DNA of 64,000 nucleotides, taken from assembly GCF_902167145.1 (NCBI RefSeq), contig NC_050100.1, positions 189,899,439 to 189,963,438 of the forward strand, given 5' to 3'. How positions within the stretch are numbered: the first letter of the stretch is position 1; each line of letters begins with the position of its first letter. The notes under the pieces are model-generated. The model had not been told where the DNA came from, did not search any database, and was given only the letters and a program-made list of their open reading frames with translations. The stretch is from Zea mays (taxonomy: Eukaryota; Streptophyta; Magnoliopsida; Poales; Poaceae). Positions 31,543 through 43,443 of the stretch are shown here, piece after piece. The translations under genes and the position numbers were made by a program.

Positions 31543-34500
31543 TCAAACAAAAAATTTGCGAAGGTTGTCGATGTTCCAGGAGTGCTCCAGGTCCTCGCCG
31601 TTTGGCGTTGTGAGCCTGTAAGCGCTGGGGGAAGCTTTTGTCTTGACTATAAAGGGGCCCTCCCACTTGGGCTCCAGCTTGCCCCTGGACTCCGTCCGAG
31701 CTGTTCGGACGAGTACGAGGTCCCCCTCGCTGAATTCCCTCGGGATGACTACGTGGTCGCGCCATGCTTTGGTCTGGGCTTGGTATTTGTTTAGGGCCTG
31801 TAGGGCGAAGACCCGGTCTCCGTCAATGAGATCTTTTGAAGTTGGCTCGTCCACGTCGGGGACGGCTGACGGAACTGTACGCGGGGACCCATGCTTTATT
31901 TCTTGCGGGGTCATGGCCTCCGATCCGTATAGAAGGCGGAAAGGAGTGAACCCGATCGCTCTGCACTCAGTTGTGTTTAGCGCCCAGACTGCCTCCGGTA
32001 ACAATTCGGTCCATCTGCCTTTTCTTTCATCGAGGAGCATCTTCTTGACAGCTGTGAAGATTTTCCCATTGGCGCGCTCTACGACCCCGTTGGATTGTGG
32101 ATGATAGACTGAAGCGAAGGCGAGCTTGGTGCCGATGGAGAAGCAAAAATCCTTGAAATCTTGGCTGTCAAACTGCTTGCCGTTGTCAACTGTTAGCTCG
32201 GACGGTACTCCGAAGCGGCAAACAATGTTTTGCCAGAAGAATTTCTGGGCAGTCTTTGATGTTATTGTAGAAACAGCCCTCGCTTCGATCCATTTGGTGA
32301 AGTATTCGACGGCTACGAAGGCGAACTTGAGGTTCCCCTGAGCGGTGGGCAGGGGCCCGACGATGACCAGGCCCAAGCGCTGGAGAGGCCATGTATGGGC
32401 AATCAGCTTTGTATACTGCGAGGGGCTGCCTGACCGAGGAGAGAACTTCTGGCAGGCTTCGCAGGACCTTGTGACCCGATTTGCGGCGCAGATCATTGCG
32501 GGCCAGTAAAACCCTTGGCGGATCACCTTGGCAGCTAGGGCCCTTGGCCCTGCGTGCGAACCGCACATGCCGCTGTGGACTTCACGTAGGATCTGCGTGC
32601 CTTCGGTTTCGGTGACGCACTTAAGCATTGGCTGACTGACCCCTTTCTTGTAGAGCTGGCCCTCAATCAGTGCGAAGTCCCGGCTTCGATGTCTGAGGCG
32701 CTTGGCCTCACTGACGTCGGTTGGATGATAGTACCCCTGTAGGAACAGGGTTATTGGTGCCCGCCAGTCTTTGGTCATGATTAGGTTGACTATGCGGTGG
32801 CCCTCGCTGTCATTAGTTATTTGGAGCCCCTCGGGGCTCCGGACGGCTGGCGTGCCGATGGTGTGAAAGAACACGTCGGAAGGCAAGGGCTCGCCCCTGG
32901 CGGCAGCCTTGGCCAGTGCATCGGCCTCCTCGTTCTTGGCCCTGTCCACATGTTGCAAGGTGAATCCCTTGAACTGTCTCTCGAGACTTCGGATGGCCGC
33001 GAGGTATTGCATGAGCGCGGGGTCTTTTGCTGCATAGTCCTTCTCGACCTGGCCGGCAACTATCTTGGAGTCTGTTTTGATGATACATGTGGTGACTCCG
33101 AGGGCCCTTAGCTTGCGAAGGCCCAGGATAACCGCTTCATACTCTGCTATATTGTTTGTGCATCTGTCGGATTCCAGAGCAAAACTGAGGCGTGCTGCAT
33201 ATCTGTGTTTGACTCCGGCTGGTGAGGTGACGACTGCAGCGACGCCTGCCCCCGCATGGCACCATGCGCCGTCGCAATGGATGGTCCAAACCTTCTCTGT
33301 GGACGGGTCCGGCTGTGTTATTGGCCCAGTCCAGTCGACGACGAAGTCTGCCAGGACTTGTGACTTGATGGCTGTCCTGGGCTCGAAGCTGATGTGGTAG
33401 CCAGAGAGTTCGGCTGCCCACTTGGCGATCCTCACCGATGCCTCCGGGTTTCTGAATAGTTCGCCGAGCCCCCTGTCTGAGGTGACTCGGACCTTGAATG
33501 CTTCAAAGTAATGGCGCAGTTTGCGCGAAGACATGACAACTGCGTAGGCGATCTTCTCCAGCTCTGTCATGTTGCATTTGGACGGTGTCAGGACCTCGGA
33601 GACATAGTAAACAGGGCACTGTCTGACCGCGCCCTCAACTGTCTGCTCCTGCACTAGTGCCGCGCTGACCGCGTGCGGCGATGCCGCGACATAGAGCAAT
33701 AGGGGGAGCGAGGAGTCGGGGCTCGTGAGGATGGCCAGCTCCGACAGGTACTGTTTTAGTGAGGTGAAGGCCGCTGCTTGCTCCGGTCCCCAGGCGAAGT
33801 CTTTTGCACCGCGGAGTGTTTTGAGGAAGGGGAGGCTTCGCTCGGCGGACCTGGAGATGAATCTGTTGAGAGCGGCCAATCTGCCTGTCAGACGCTGGAC
33901 GTCCCTGGCGGACTGCGGAGGCGACATGTCGACGATGGCCTGGATCTTGGTTGGGTTGGCCTCGATGCCGCGGTGTGACACCAGGTAGCCCAATATCTTG
34001 CCCTGGCGAACACCGAAGGCGCACTTTTCCGGGTTTAGGCGGAATTGTGCATCTCGCATGTTCGCGAATGTCTCGGCGAGGTCGGCGAGATGGTCCTCCT
34101 TATTCTTGCTGGCGACGACGATGTCGTCCACATATGTAAATATGTTTCTGCCAACCTGCCCTTCGAGTACTGTCTTGGTGAGTCTGGAGAATGTGGACCC
34201 GGCATTCTGATGAAGCAATAAGTGCCGAAGGGTGTGATAAAGCTGGTGCTAGCCTTGTCTTCCTCCTTCATGTATATCTGGTGATAGCCGGAGAAGCAGT
34301 CGAGGAGTGACATGACCTCGCATCCGGCCGCGCTATCGACTATTTTGTCGATCCGCGGCAACGGGAAATTGTCCTTTGGGCAGGCCTTATTGAGACTGGT
34401 GAAGTCTATGCACATTCGCCATTTCCCGCTTTTTTTCTGCACCATTACGACATTGGAGAGCCACGTGGGGTAAGCCACTGGCTCGATGAATTTAGCTTCT

Positions 34501-37187
34501 AGGAGGCGGTGGACCTCCGCCTTGGCGGCCTCTGTCTTTTCGTCGGACATTTTGCGAAGCCTTTGCTTTTTTGGTCGCACCGAAGGGTCAATTCCCAAGC
34601 TGTGCTCGATTATGGATCGGCTGACTCCGACCAGGTCGAGGGCGGACCAGGCGAAGACATCTTTATTCTTGGCCAGGCAGCAGAGAAGCTTCTCTTCTTC
34701 ATGTGAGGTAAGGTCTTTGCTGACAGTGACTGTCTGCCTGGGCGTGGCCTGATCGAGGGGGACAGTCTTGGTCCCGTCTTGGCTCTGCAACTGTGCCTTG
34801 TCATGCAGCTTATCGGTTGGGCTGGCGGGCGCAGGGACCTCGCGCTGGGTCGTGAGACAGTGCACGTTCCTCTGACCAGGCACGAAGTCCCGCTCTATGT
34901 TGCGCGCCGTCTGCTGGTTGTCGTAGATCGTAATAGCGCCTAGCGGACCTGGTATCTTCATACATAAGTACAGCCCGTGGATGGCAGCTTCGAACTTATT
35001 GATGGAGCCCCGACCCATGATGGCGTTGTATGGATATACCATGTCGACAATGTCGAAGGTTACCTGCTCACTTCGGGCATTGGGTGCTACACCGAAGGAG
35101 AGGGGCAACTCTATTTTGCCGACGGGAAAGGTGCCCTTGCCGCCGAAGCCATACAACGGGTTGTCCGAAGGCTTGAGCAGGCTGTGGCTTATGCCCATGC
35201 GGTCGAAGGCGTGGAGGAAGATGATGTCCGCCTGACTGCCGTTGTCGACTAGGACTTTGTGTAAGTCCCAGCCTGCCACGCTGCAATTGATGACCATGGC
35301 GTCGTTGTGGGGGGCGCTGCGCAGGTCGACGTCTCGTGCGTCGAAGGTTAGCGGTATGTGGGACCACTTTGTCTGCACGACTGGGCCAGTGACGGCGACA
35401 TGGTTGATGCTGCGGTAGTGGTCCCGCTTCTGCCGCTTGGTATCGAAGTCAGTGCTTGACCCCCCCGTTATCATGTGAATGACTCCGCGATATGGTTGAT
35501 CGGCGAAGTCTTCCTGCTTCGGGGCATGGGGGATGTTTTGGTGTTGCTGGTGTGGAGGTGGGGGTGGAGGAGGTACGATTTGTACTTCCTGATGGTGTTG
35601 GTAAGCGTGGTGCGGTGGATGCGGAGCGGGGGCGTGGATATATGGTGGAGGGGGTTGCTGGTAGTTGTGTGCGACAATTCTGGGGTTGTCGGCTGGCTGC
35701 GCCCGTGCCATTCTGTCTCTGGTGGCCTTCGTTTCGGGGCAATCTTTGGTTTGGTGGGCGCAGTCTTCGCCGTGAAAAAGGCAGTAGAATCGGCGCGGCG
35801 GCTGTGCGCGCCCTCGGCCCCTGCCACGAGTTCCATTTCCGCGGCCTTGGGGGGGATATTCCTGGCGGCGAGGGGGGTCGGCGGCGGGATGCTGGTTGGC
35901 GATGTTGTGCACTTGCTGCTGACTGCGGCCGTCTCGACCGGAGTCTGGCTGCGGAGTCCTCGTCCATGTGTGGCTGGACTGCGGGGCATCTTTGGGCTTC
36001 CGTTGTGACTCAACCTTGCGCTGGTGGAGCTCTTCGGATTTGGCATATTTTTCAAAGAGCTGATATAGCTCCTGGAGGTTTTTGGGTGGATCTCTAATAC
36101 AATGACTGTAGAGGACGCCAGCACGAAGGCCACTGATGGCGTAGTGGATAGCGATCTGATCATCGACGGAGGGTAGTTGTGACTTGAGTGTTAGGAATTT
36201 GCGGTAATACTCCCGCAGGGTCTCCTTTTCCAGCTGCTTGCAAAGCGAGAGCTCGGCCAGGGCGTCGGTGTCTGGGCGGTACCCTTGGAAGTTGAGCAGG
36301 AACTTGTCCCTGAGACTTCTCCATGAATCAATGGACAGCGGAGGCAATCTGGTGAACCAGGTGAGTGCTGGGCCCTCTAGGGCGATGATGAAAGACTTCG
36401 CCATTGTGGCGTCGTCCCCCCCGGCGGATGCAACGGCGACCTGATAACTCATTATGTATTGCGCCGGGTCGGAGCTGCCGTTGTACTTGGGGTAAGTCCC
36501 TGCTCGGAAGTTTGCTGGCCAAGGTGTCACTTGCAGGTGTGGCGCCAGGGGACTTCGCTCGTCGAGGTAGTTGACCCCTTGGAATGGCGCGCCGTGCTGG
36601 AAGGCGTAGTCATGCTGGGGGAAACGCGGGTTCTCCGGCAGCGCTCGGTGTTGTAGGGGTGGGCCATGCTGGAGGCCGAGGTGGCCTTCGCGGGTGTCTT
36701 CCGGTTGCGCGCGCTGCTGGAGGGGTGGCTCTTGCTGTAGACCGAGGTGGCCTTCGTGCTGCATCAGCGCGATCTCGCGCTCGAGGTCTTGGGCCTTCTG
36801 CTCCTCGTCGCGTATCATTTGCCGCACCTTGGCTAATGCGGACACACGCTGGCGCTTGGCCTCCAGTATCTCTTTCTGCCTCTGGAGATTGCGGTTCTTG
36901 AGGCGCAGGGCGCGCAGCTGTAGCTGTTCTTCTGTTGAGACGCCGAGGACCTCGCCGTCTTCGGTGAGATCCGCGCCTTCCAGTGGGGCGAAGCCTGGGG
37001 GCGGCTGCGATTGTCCTTCGGGCCCGCAGGTGCGGAAGGTGTCGTCTTCGCAGGTGCGGGGAACATTGTCTTCAGTGGGCTCTTGGTGGGTGGATTGGGT
37101 GAGGGCGAGGGCCTTGCCCTTTCTTGCGGCAAGCAGTGCTGCTTTCGCAGCCTCGTCAGCCTTCGGGTTAGCTCTCTTGGGTGCCAT
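31543..37187 (-). pseudogene. gag-pol of Gypsy/Tat element B, frameshifted
   Basis: ATG at 37187-37185 (MAPKRANPKADE), one long frame to about 34210, then a shift into the frame ending at 31543. Gag has a coiled coil (about residues 90-160), a gag core (about 260-400) and a CX2H-type knuckle in RFYCLFHGEDCAHQTKDC. Protease has VLVDNGSQADIIF. RT has WRMCIDFTSLNKACPKD and YVDD at 34134-34123. RNase H includes HCDGAW and a second RNase H-like block typical of Tat. Integrase has an HHCC finger, but the first catalytic Asp is Val (GLVIVGPL, codon 32367-32365); the other D and E are present (VDNGKQF, NGVVERAN). The frameshift near 34210 removes residues between two short AGAATGCC-like repeats in RT. 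With both lesions the product cannot be active. Confidence 0.93.
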
Positions 37188-37206
37188 CGCGGGTGGTTTT
37201 GTCGTA

Positions 37207-37225
37207 GCACGAACGGTGGGCGCCA
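37207..37225 (-). other. Primer-binding site of Gypsy B
   Basis: Read on the minus strand, TGGCGCCCACCGTTCGTGC starts two bases inside the LTR. TGGCGCC starts are typical of Tat-lineage primer sites. I did not identify the tRNA. Its presence here and absence beside the other LTR confirms that the right-hand LTR is the 5' LTR. Confidence 0.8.
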
Positions 37226-37227
37226 AA

Positions 37228-37703
37228 TGTTGGAACTCGCTATCGGTCGCAAGAAAGCCAACAGGGGTGAACAGTGTAGACAGTAGGGTTACGCGTGGAT
37301 GGCAAAATAGCTCTATCAACCAGGCCTCTCACGGGCACTGTGTGGGGGTATTTATAGGTACCCGAGCGCCCAGCGCCTAGTGTTAAGGACGCATGTGCCC
37401 TCAGCTACCTAGGTTATCCCTAGAATATTCCCATAAAGCAGGGTTACAGACTGTAATTACAGGGATACCTTTACAAATTAGGCCCGTAACACGCGGCGGC
37501 CACGCAGGGCCCGTTACAATGGGCCGGAACGCACGTGGGCCTCTGAGCTGGACGAGGCCGCACTGTGGAATGCCTTCGTCGCCGGTCTTCGTCTGGTGCC
37601 GATTGAAGCGAAGGGCGTCCCTGCCTGCTTTGTCTCTGTCAGAGCAGCGGCTAAGCAGCGGAGACTTCGAGCGAAGGGTGGCGTTTCTGCCTTCGCTCCA
37701 ACA
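37228..37703 (-). repeat. 5' LTR of Gypsy B
   Basis: 476 bp, one base different from 26151-26626. TATA box on the minus strand at 37356-37349. Followed by the second CCTAT target copy, then by the continuation of solo LTR E. Confidence 0.95.
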
Positions 37704-38599
37704 CCTATCCTTGTGGTGCACCAGATAGTCCGGTGTGACCTGACGTCACAGACTGTCTCTGACTTTCTGATGTTCTGAACCCATAACAGTCGTGTGGCAG
37801 TCGACCGTTTGGCGAAGATGACCGTTGCTTGTGGGCTCACCGGACAGTCCGGTGAGTTTTAGCCGAGAAGCGCTGTGAATTCCTGAGAGCGGCCAGTTCG
37901 CTAGGCGCGCCAGCCTAGGCACCGAACAGTCCGGTGCGCCGCAGGCTGGTGCAAATCTGTTTTGCTCCATACTTATAGAATTGCCCCAAGGCTGGTGCAA
38001 ATCTGCCATGCACCTGTGAAAACATCAACTAGGCAAACTAGTTAGTCCATAAGGTTTGTGATGGTTGTCAAACACCAAAATCGATTAGACAAAATGGTTG
38101 AGGCCATTTCTGTAGCATCCCAAAAATTCAAATCCTGAAATTTTCTCAAACTTGCTCTAAATTCAAAATGAATTTTAAATTTCATTTCAAAATATTTGTT
38201 TGCGAGTTGATATCAACAAATAAAGTATAGTTGTCTATATTCTCTCTAAAATCCTCCTCAAAATATCCTACAAATATTTACCCAGTAATCCCCCTCAAAT
38301 TGTTTCCAGAAATACTGCCCAGATATTTCCCGAGTAATCCCCTTCAATTTCTTTCCAGAAATATTGCCCAGATATTCCACCAACATATCTCCAAGTATTT
38401 TCTTCCTAAGAAATACCTTCATAATCATTTTTCAAGTCCCTACAAATATTTTCTTCATAACTTTTCTCATGCTTATACGTATACGTATGCCTCCAATGTC
38501 ATACGGTGAGCTCTACAAGCAAATCTCACTTATACAAGACAAATACATGCTAATCTCCCACTAATCCTCTCATCCTCCCACTAATCCTCTCATCCCTCC

Positions 38600-39110
38600 C
38601 CCTAATTCATTGTTCGTTCATAGTCCCTATTCATCGTTCTTCCAGATAATCTTTGACCTACCGTTATGCTGCCGAAATTCTGATCGTTCGTTCGTCCGAT
38701 CATTCGATCGTTCGTTCGTTCGTTTGTCCAAATAATCTTTTCCCTGCCGTTATGCTGCCGAAATTCTGATCGTTCGTTCGTTCGATTGTTCATCGTTCGT
38801 TCATAGTTCCTATTCATCGTTCATCGTTCGTTCATAGTCCCTATTCATCGTTCTTCCAGATAATCTTTGTCCTGCCGTTATGCTACCGAAATTCCGATCG
38901 TTCGTTCGTCCGATCATTCGATCGTTCGTCCGTTCGTTCATAGTTCCTATTCATCGTTCATCGTTTGTTCATACGAACTATTCACCATCACTATTCATCG
39001 TTACTATTCACCATTACTATTCATCATCGTTACTATTCATCGACAGTATTCACCATCTTTACTATTTATTGTTACTATTCATCGGTCATTCGATTACCCC
39101 AAATTTCAAC
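38600..39110 (+). repeat. CGTTCGT/ATTCGATCGTTCG repeat block in the D LTR
   Basis: Degenerate short repeats of GATCGTTCGTTCGTCCGATC type, embedded in a longer unit (CTATTCATCGTTCTTCCAGA ... GCCGAAATTCTGATCG) seen about three times here. It then gives way to CACTATTCATCGTTACTATT repeats. The copy in the other LTR (44840-45340) has a different arrangement of units, so the block evolves faster than the rest of the LTR. Frames on the minus strand reading RTNERSND are artefacts of the repeat. Confidence 0.85.
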
Positions 39111-39507
39111 TACTCATCCATCATGCTGTCCAGTCCACCTAAGACCAGCTAGACCCATATTCCAGTCATACGAACTCCGGTGACTGTGATTTTCTTTCCA
39201 GTAGGGAACCTCCCATCTGGTCCCCCATCCTAGGTTTCTCCAAGTTGAGCATGCTTTACTTTGAGATTCCTTTGAACCAGGCTTCCAAACTCAGATTCCA
39301 ATAATTCTTGTTTCTAAATTCTTATCAAACTATTCCCTATCCAACCATATCATCCCTTAAGCCTGGTCCATATTCCAGAAAAACTCCCAAAATACTCTTG
39401 TCCTATATTCTGCCTATAACTCTCCTGTTCATACTAAGTCAGACGATTCATTCGTCACTATTCTCACCAACAGTGAACTTCACTGTGCTACACCACATAC
39501 ACCCAGC

Positions 39508-39515
39508 TATAAATA
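39508..39515 (+). promoter_or_regulatory. LTR TATA box of element D
   Basis: TATAAATA within CCCAGCTATAAATACACCC, followed by a C-rich leader (CTCCACACACACTCAACACC). The same box lies at 45746 in the other LTR. It is the likely start of the genomic RNA. Confidence 0.7.
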
Positions 39516-41275
39516 CACCCAGCTACCTTCTCCCTCTCCACACACACTCAACACCCTCAGCCAAGGCAAACACCCCACCCACTCAGTTACTCTGCTCTGC
39601 CGGCTACACGCATAGTGTCGCTTTGCCTCCAGTCCACCCTCCTGGTAAGCACCTCCGCTCCACCACCAGTAATATCACAACACCACATGACACAGATTCT
39701 ACTCAAGACTCTACCCATCCATATATCACTATTCTGACCACTATACTAAATATTTGTTGGTATACTTGCTTGTTTGTATGTTTGCTTGTTCATGTTGCAT
39801 AGTTATCGGAGCGTTCGTGCCGTCTCATGGAGGCCAGATCTGCAAGTCTACGCTAGGCGGTGGAGCCAGAAGCCAGTTCCGCGAGCTCTCCCCCCTTTCG
39901 CCGGATAAGCACGGCAAGCTCACTGGATCCCTTTGATGCATAAATTACCTATGATTTTTCAACCACAACCCTCAGCCTGTTATTTTATGCATGATATGAT
40001 TTTGAGACAAGTTATTATGGCCACCCAGCCGCTTACCGCAATCAATCCTTGATATATTTGTTCCAAATGATTCGAGAAAAGGTGTGAGTTTTTCAAAACA
40101 AAATGCTTTTCAAAATGTGTATGATGAAGGGTTTTCACCCTTATCACCTTTGAGTAGGGATGATCAGGGACTCCCTGGTTTAGGGGAGGGCCTAAGGTGA
40201 TGGCTCAGCTGGTTTAGGTGTGAGCAGAAGGATTGTCCCCTCTTATAAAGATCGGTCTGTCATCTTTCACTACCTGTACTCATGATAAGTACAACCACTC
40301 GAGACTGTGTGGGCAGTCACTCAATCTAAACTCGTACGGTCCAACCCCAGGGTTATGAAGGTTGGGGAGCACCGGGAGGATAAGGAGGGGGAATGTTTTG
40401 TCCGGTTTGGACATGGCGATGGCCTGACTCCTTCCGGTATAACCGTTAAGGTTAGGACGTGCGAGGAAGGAAAGGGATTCGGATTCGGATCTCATTGATC
40501 ACGAGATCGTAGAGCCGGACTAGTGGGTAAAGTGTACACCTCTGCGCAGAGTTTGAAAACCTATTCGAATAGTCTGTGTCGACAGGAATGGACGAGTCTG
40601 GTGTGGTATGGCAATTAGTGTTTTGTTTTTTTAAAAAAAAGAGGTGACTTTGAGAAAAGTGGTTTTTAAAAGGTCCGGTGGTTGAGCCGTGAGCTATGGT
40701 GGACGGGAAGTCCAGTAGCTATTTTTGAAAAAGGAAAAACCAGTGGGAAACTGCTGAGATACCTGGATGGTTTAGTCCAGGGGATTTTATTCTATATTGA
40801 AAAACTTCCTGCTCCTTTTGGAGTGGATGCGCTTTGCAAAAAATACAAAATGTTTTTCAAAACAACCCTGCATAAAATATTGTTGTTTCTGCAAAATATC
40901 CTGAGCTCCACATATTCCATGCATTATATCTGATTTCCCCATTCCGCGGGTGAAGGTGGGCTGCTGAGTACGTTTGTACTCACCCTTGCTTATTTGTTGT
41001 TTTTCAGAAAAAGGAGATCGGGTAAGAGTTACGACTGTTCCCAACCTTGCCTGTGGCTGTTGGATCGCTGATTTGCTTCGCTGCGTATATCGGGCTGCTT
41101 CAGCCCCACTCTGATGATATGTCCCGAGTTGTGGACCAACCCTTAAAGTTGATCGCCACCTTTATAGGTTTGTCTCGTTTAAGCAGATCTGGAATCATCT
41201 GTTGTATAAATGTGTTTACTAGCCTCCTGGGACTATGTATCACATTTGAGTCACAAAGGATCGGGACGCTTCAAG

Positions 41276-41287
41276 TGGTATCAGAGC
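41276..41287 (+). other. Primer-binding site of element D
   Basis: TGGTATCAGAGC begins two bases inside the 5' LTR, complementary to initiator methionine tRNA, as in Del/Tekay chromoviruses. Confidence 0.9.
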
Positions 41288-41420
41288 TGTTAGGTTGGCC
41301 GCAGGACGTAACCCTTAGCCTGATCAAAAGTTTTTGAGTCAAAACTATTTTCTTAAAAAATTCTTGCTCTTATCCCTTCATTTCAAAAATGCTTTCCCCT
41401 TTCCTTCTCTCAGAAGTCAG

Positions 41421-42509
41421 ATGGAGGTCCGTTACCAAACCAGCTTTTGCCAGAATGAAGATGGTTTCCCCAAGGTGCTGAGAGCATGCACAGTTCGCCT
41501 TGGAATCAGGAGCCAGCCAGAGTATGATGGTCATGAATTCGTTGAGCATGGCACAGAGAAGTGTGTCGTGACTGTATACATTGGATCCAGTCCGCACCAT
41601 GTGGAATGGAGTGTCACTGCTGCTGGGCACAGATTCAGAGACACCTGCCAAGTCGTCGCTCGCAAGGCATTGAGGACCCTGTGTCATATCTATGAAGAAG
41701 AAGTGGCCGACACCCCGCTCAGATTCTTTTCGCCCTTTCAGAGAGACCGTCCAGTTTGGATGGCCAGGATGCGTGCATTGGAAGGGAAGCAGCTGCTTGA
41801 GGACGACCCCACAGTCGTGTACCTCACTGCATACCTACTCTCCCTTGATGCACAGTATGATTTCTTGGCTCAGCACCACCGTCAGATGATTGCCCGAGCA
41901 GAAGATGCAGAGAAGCGCAACCGTAAGCTCCATGTGGACCTCACCATAGCTCAAGCCCATGTAGCTGCCTTGGAAAGTCGTGAAGCCATTGCTGTTGAAG
42001 CCCTGAAGCAAGCCAAGGATGAGCACGTCCAGAAGTTGATGGAGGCCTACTTGCTAACCCATAACCAACGTAGAGCCCTGCGGATCCAAGAGCCCGCTCC
42101 ATCCAACCCAGTTCAACCCATCAGAGCTGAAGACCCCCAGATTCTTGAAGGTCACCCGGTCTCTATCAGAGGAGAGAAGAAGGCTTGGGAACTCCCGGAA
42201 GGAGCCATAGTCTTGGAAAGAATTCCAGTCTTCCCTCAGGCCATGGATAAGCAAGAGCACCCTGAATCCTCCCAAGTTCCCTTGTCGGAGTTGTTTGAGC
42301 CCCTCACCATGAAGAAGATTCCAGCACCGTCCCGTGAGATCAAAGAAGAAGCTGCAAGCACCCCGCCAGCACCGCCGCCCTCTGAGAAGCTACAAGAGCC
42401 AATCCTGCTTGAAGAAGAGTTCGACCCCGTGTTGCCATCTCAGTCGCCGCCGGAAGAAGTCATCAACATCAGCTCCATCTTGACCCATCCAAGAGATATC
42501 TCAGATTGA
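41421..42509 (+). CDS. Element D protein: dsRNA-binding-like segment plus coiled coil
   Basis: A 362-residue frame starting MEVRYQTSF (an in-frame upstream extension to 41334 is possible but begins in leader sequence). It is neither gag nor pol: there is no CCHC knuckle, RT motif or DDE. Residues about 20-100 (VTVYIG ... RFRDTCQVVARKALRTL) have the strand-strand-helix feel of a double-stranded-RNA-binding domain; this is an inference by eye. About 150-215 is a heptad-rich coiled coil (HLDLTIAQAHVAAL-like). The rest is Pro/Glu-rich with several PPSE and SPPEE blocks. The frame is intact. It could serve as an RNA- or capsid-binding factor that recruits a partner element, or be a captured host gene. 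Confidence is high that the frame is real and low on function. Confidence 0.7.
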   Translation: MEVRYQTSFCQNEDGFPKVLRACTVRLGIRSQPEYDGHEFVEHGTEKCVVTVYIGSSPHHVEWSVTAAGHRFRDTCQVVARKALRTLCHIYEEEVADTPLRFFSPFQRDRPVWMARMRALEGKQLLEDDPTVVYLTAYLLSLDAQYDFLAQHHRQMIARAEDAEKRNRKLHVDLTIAQAHVAALESREAIAVEALKQAKDEHVQKLMEAYLLTHNQRRALRIQEPAPSNPVQPIRAEDPQILEGHPVSIRGEKKAWELPEGAIVLERIPVFPQAMDKQEHPESSQVPLSELFEPLTMKKIPAPSREIKEEAASTPPAPPPSEKLQEPILLEEEFDPVLPSQSPPEEVINISSILTHPRDISD

Positions 42510-43440
42510 AGTTGTGCGCCAGCCTTGCCAGAAGAGAAGCTACCAGATCTGAGTTAGTTATACCCAGTCCTCTGCGTGCATTGGGTAGTGAAGTTTTTCT
42601 TCACTTTGGTAGAGCCCTGCATGTATGAGAGGTAACCGTGTAGCCGCGTGTTTTGAAAAACTCTAATTGTGTGGCCCCCTAGGGCATTTCAAAATGAATT
42701 TCGCTTGACGTTTTCTCCCCTTTTGAGTGCATATGTGATGCTTTAACGTTAGTGCTCATAAGTTGCATTTAGCATAGTTCTCAATTCAGGAGCCAAGCAA
42801 TAGTAGTTATGCTTAGCCCCCGAATCTGAGTAGTCCGTGCTTTGGAAAACTCTATTCTTCCCTTATTCAAAACATTTGATTTGTTTGTGCTTATCATTGC
42901 TGAGCTTGTGTGTTTTCTTTCTTTTTAAGAAAGGTTTTCTCTAAAAACATAGATCACAAATTAGATCCAATCCTCACCTTATGCTTCCATTCTCATCTTA
43001 ACCCATCTCAAGAGAAAAGCACCTTACCCAAGAAGATACCGGGAAGCTTACCCTTGAAGCATGGAATAAGCTACAGAGGAACATATCCAGTCGCTCAGTC
43101 AAAAGGACCGACCGTGAGAATCAAAGCACTGCCCCTGAGTCAAAGTAAACAGGAAAAGAGGACAGAAGGAGTTATTACCATACAGAAAGGCAAAGATTCT
43201 TGGAACCAGAGACCACAAACATCAGGGTCATTGACCCCACCACTCACCCGTGCCCCCCGCACGCGTGCCCGCCTCCATGCGCACCACCACCGCCGCCCAC
43301 CCCCCACCTTTGCAGCGCACCCACCGCCGCCATCATCGCCGGCAACACCAAGTCCCCCTCCCCTTGTCGCACCTACTGCCTCGTGTCACCTGCTCCATCA
43401 CCACCCACTCCGCACCCGAGCACCACCTCGCATACCGCTC
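42510..43440 (+). other. Non-coding interior of D
   Basis: The first half is T-rich spacer without a gene. From about 43200 the plus strand becomes extremely C-rich with CACC and CCGCC words (open in three frames as Pro-rich nonsense) and leads to the TATA box at 43444. The skewed composition is unlike the LTRs and resembles a grass gene promoter or 5' region carried in by the element. Confidence 0.45.
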
Positions 43441-43443
43441 GCC

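Larger units (their letters stand above)
26151..37703 (-). mobile_element. Complete Gypsy/Tat-lineage retrotransposon B with antisense gene
   Basis: 11,553 bp between identical-length LTRs, with the target duplication CCTAT (26146-26150 and 37704-37708), sitting in solo LTR E. Reading on the minus strand the order is 5' LTR, primer site, gag-pol (protease, RT, two RNase H-like regions, integrase), tandem repeat, antisense gene, purine tract, 3' LTR. There is no chromodomain. The LTRs differ at a single base (C at 26344, T at 37421) in 476 bp, so the insertion is very recent, although the coding regions are defective. Confidence 0.95.
38111..41273 (+). repeat. 5' LTR of element D
   Basis: TGTAGCATCCCAAAAATTC to GGGACGCTTCA, 3,163 bp. 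It contains the CGTTCGT-type repeat block (about 38600-39110), the TATA box at 39508 (TATAAATA) followed by a CT/CA-rich leader, and a long 3' half whose phrases recur exactly in the other LTR. Confidence 0.93.

Noticed and set aside
31643..37380. Plus-strand frames of 60-230 codons across the B gag-pol region
   Set aside because: They are complements of the well-supported minus-strand gag-pol, with no promoter or domain of their own.
38602..39183. Arg/Asn/Asp-rich (RTNERSND) and Ser/His/Tyr-rich frames in the D LTR
   Set aside because: Direct translations of the CGTTCGT and CTATTCATCGT repeats, present in both LTRs and on both strands.
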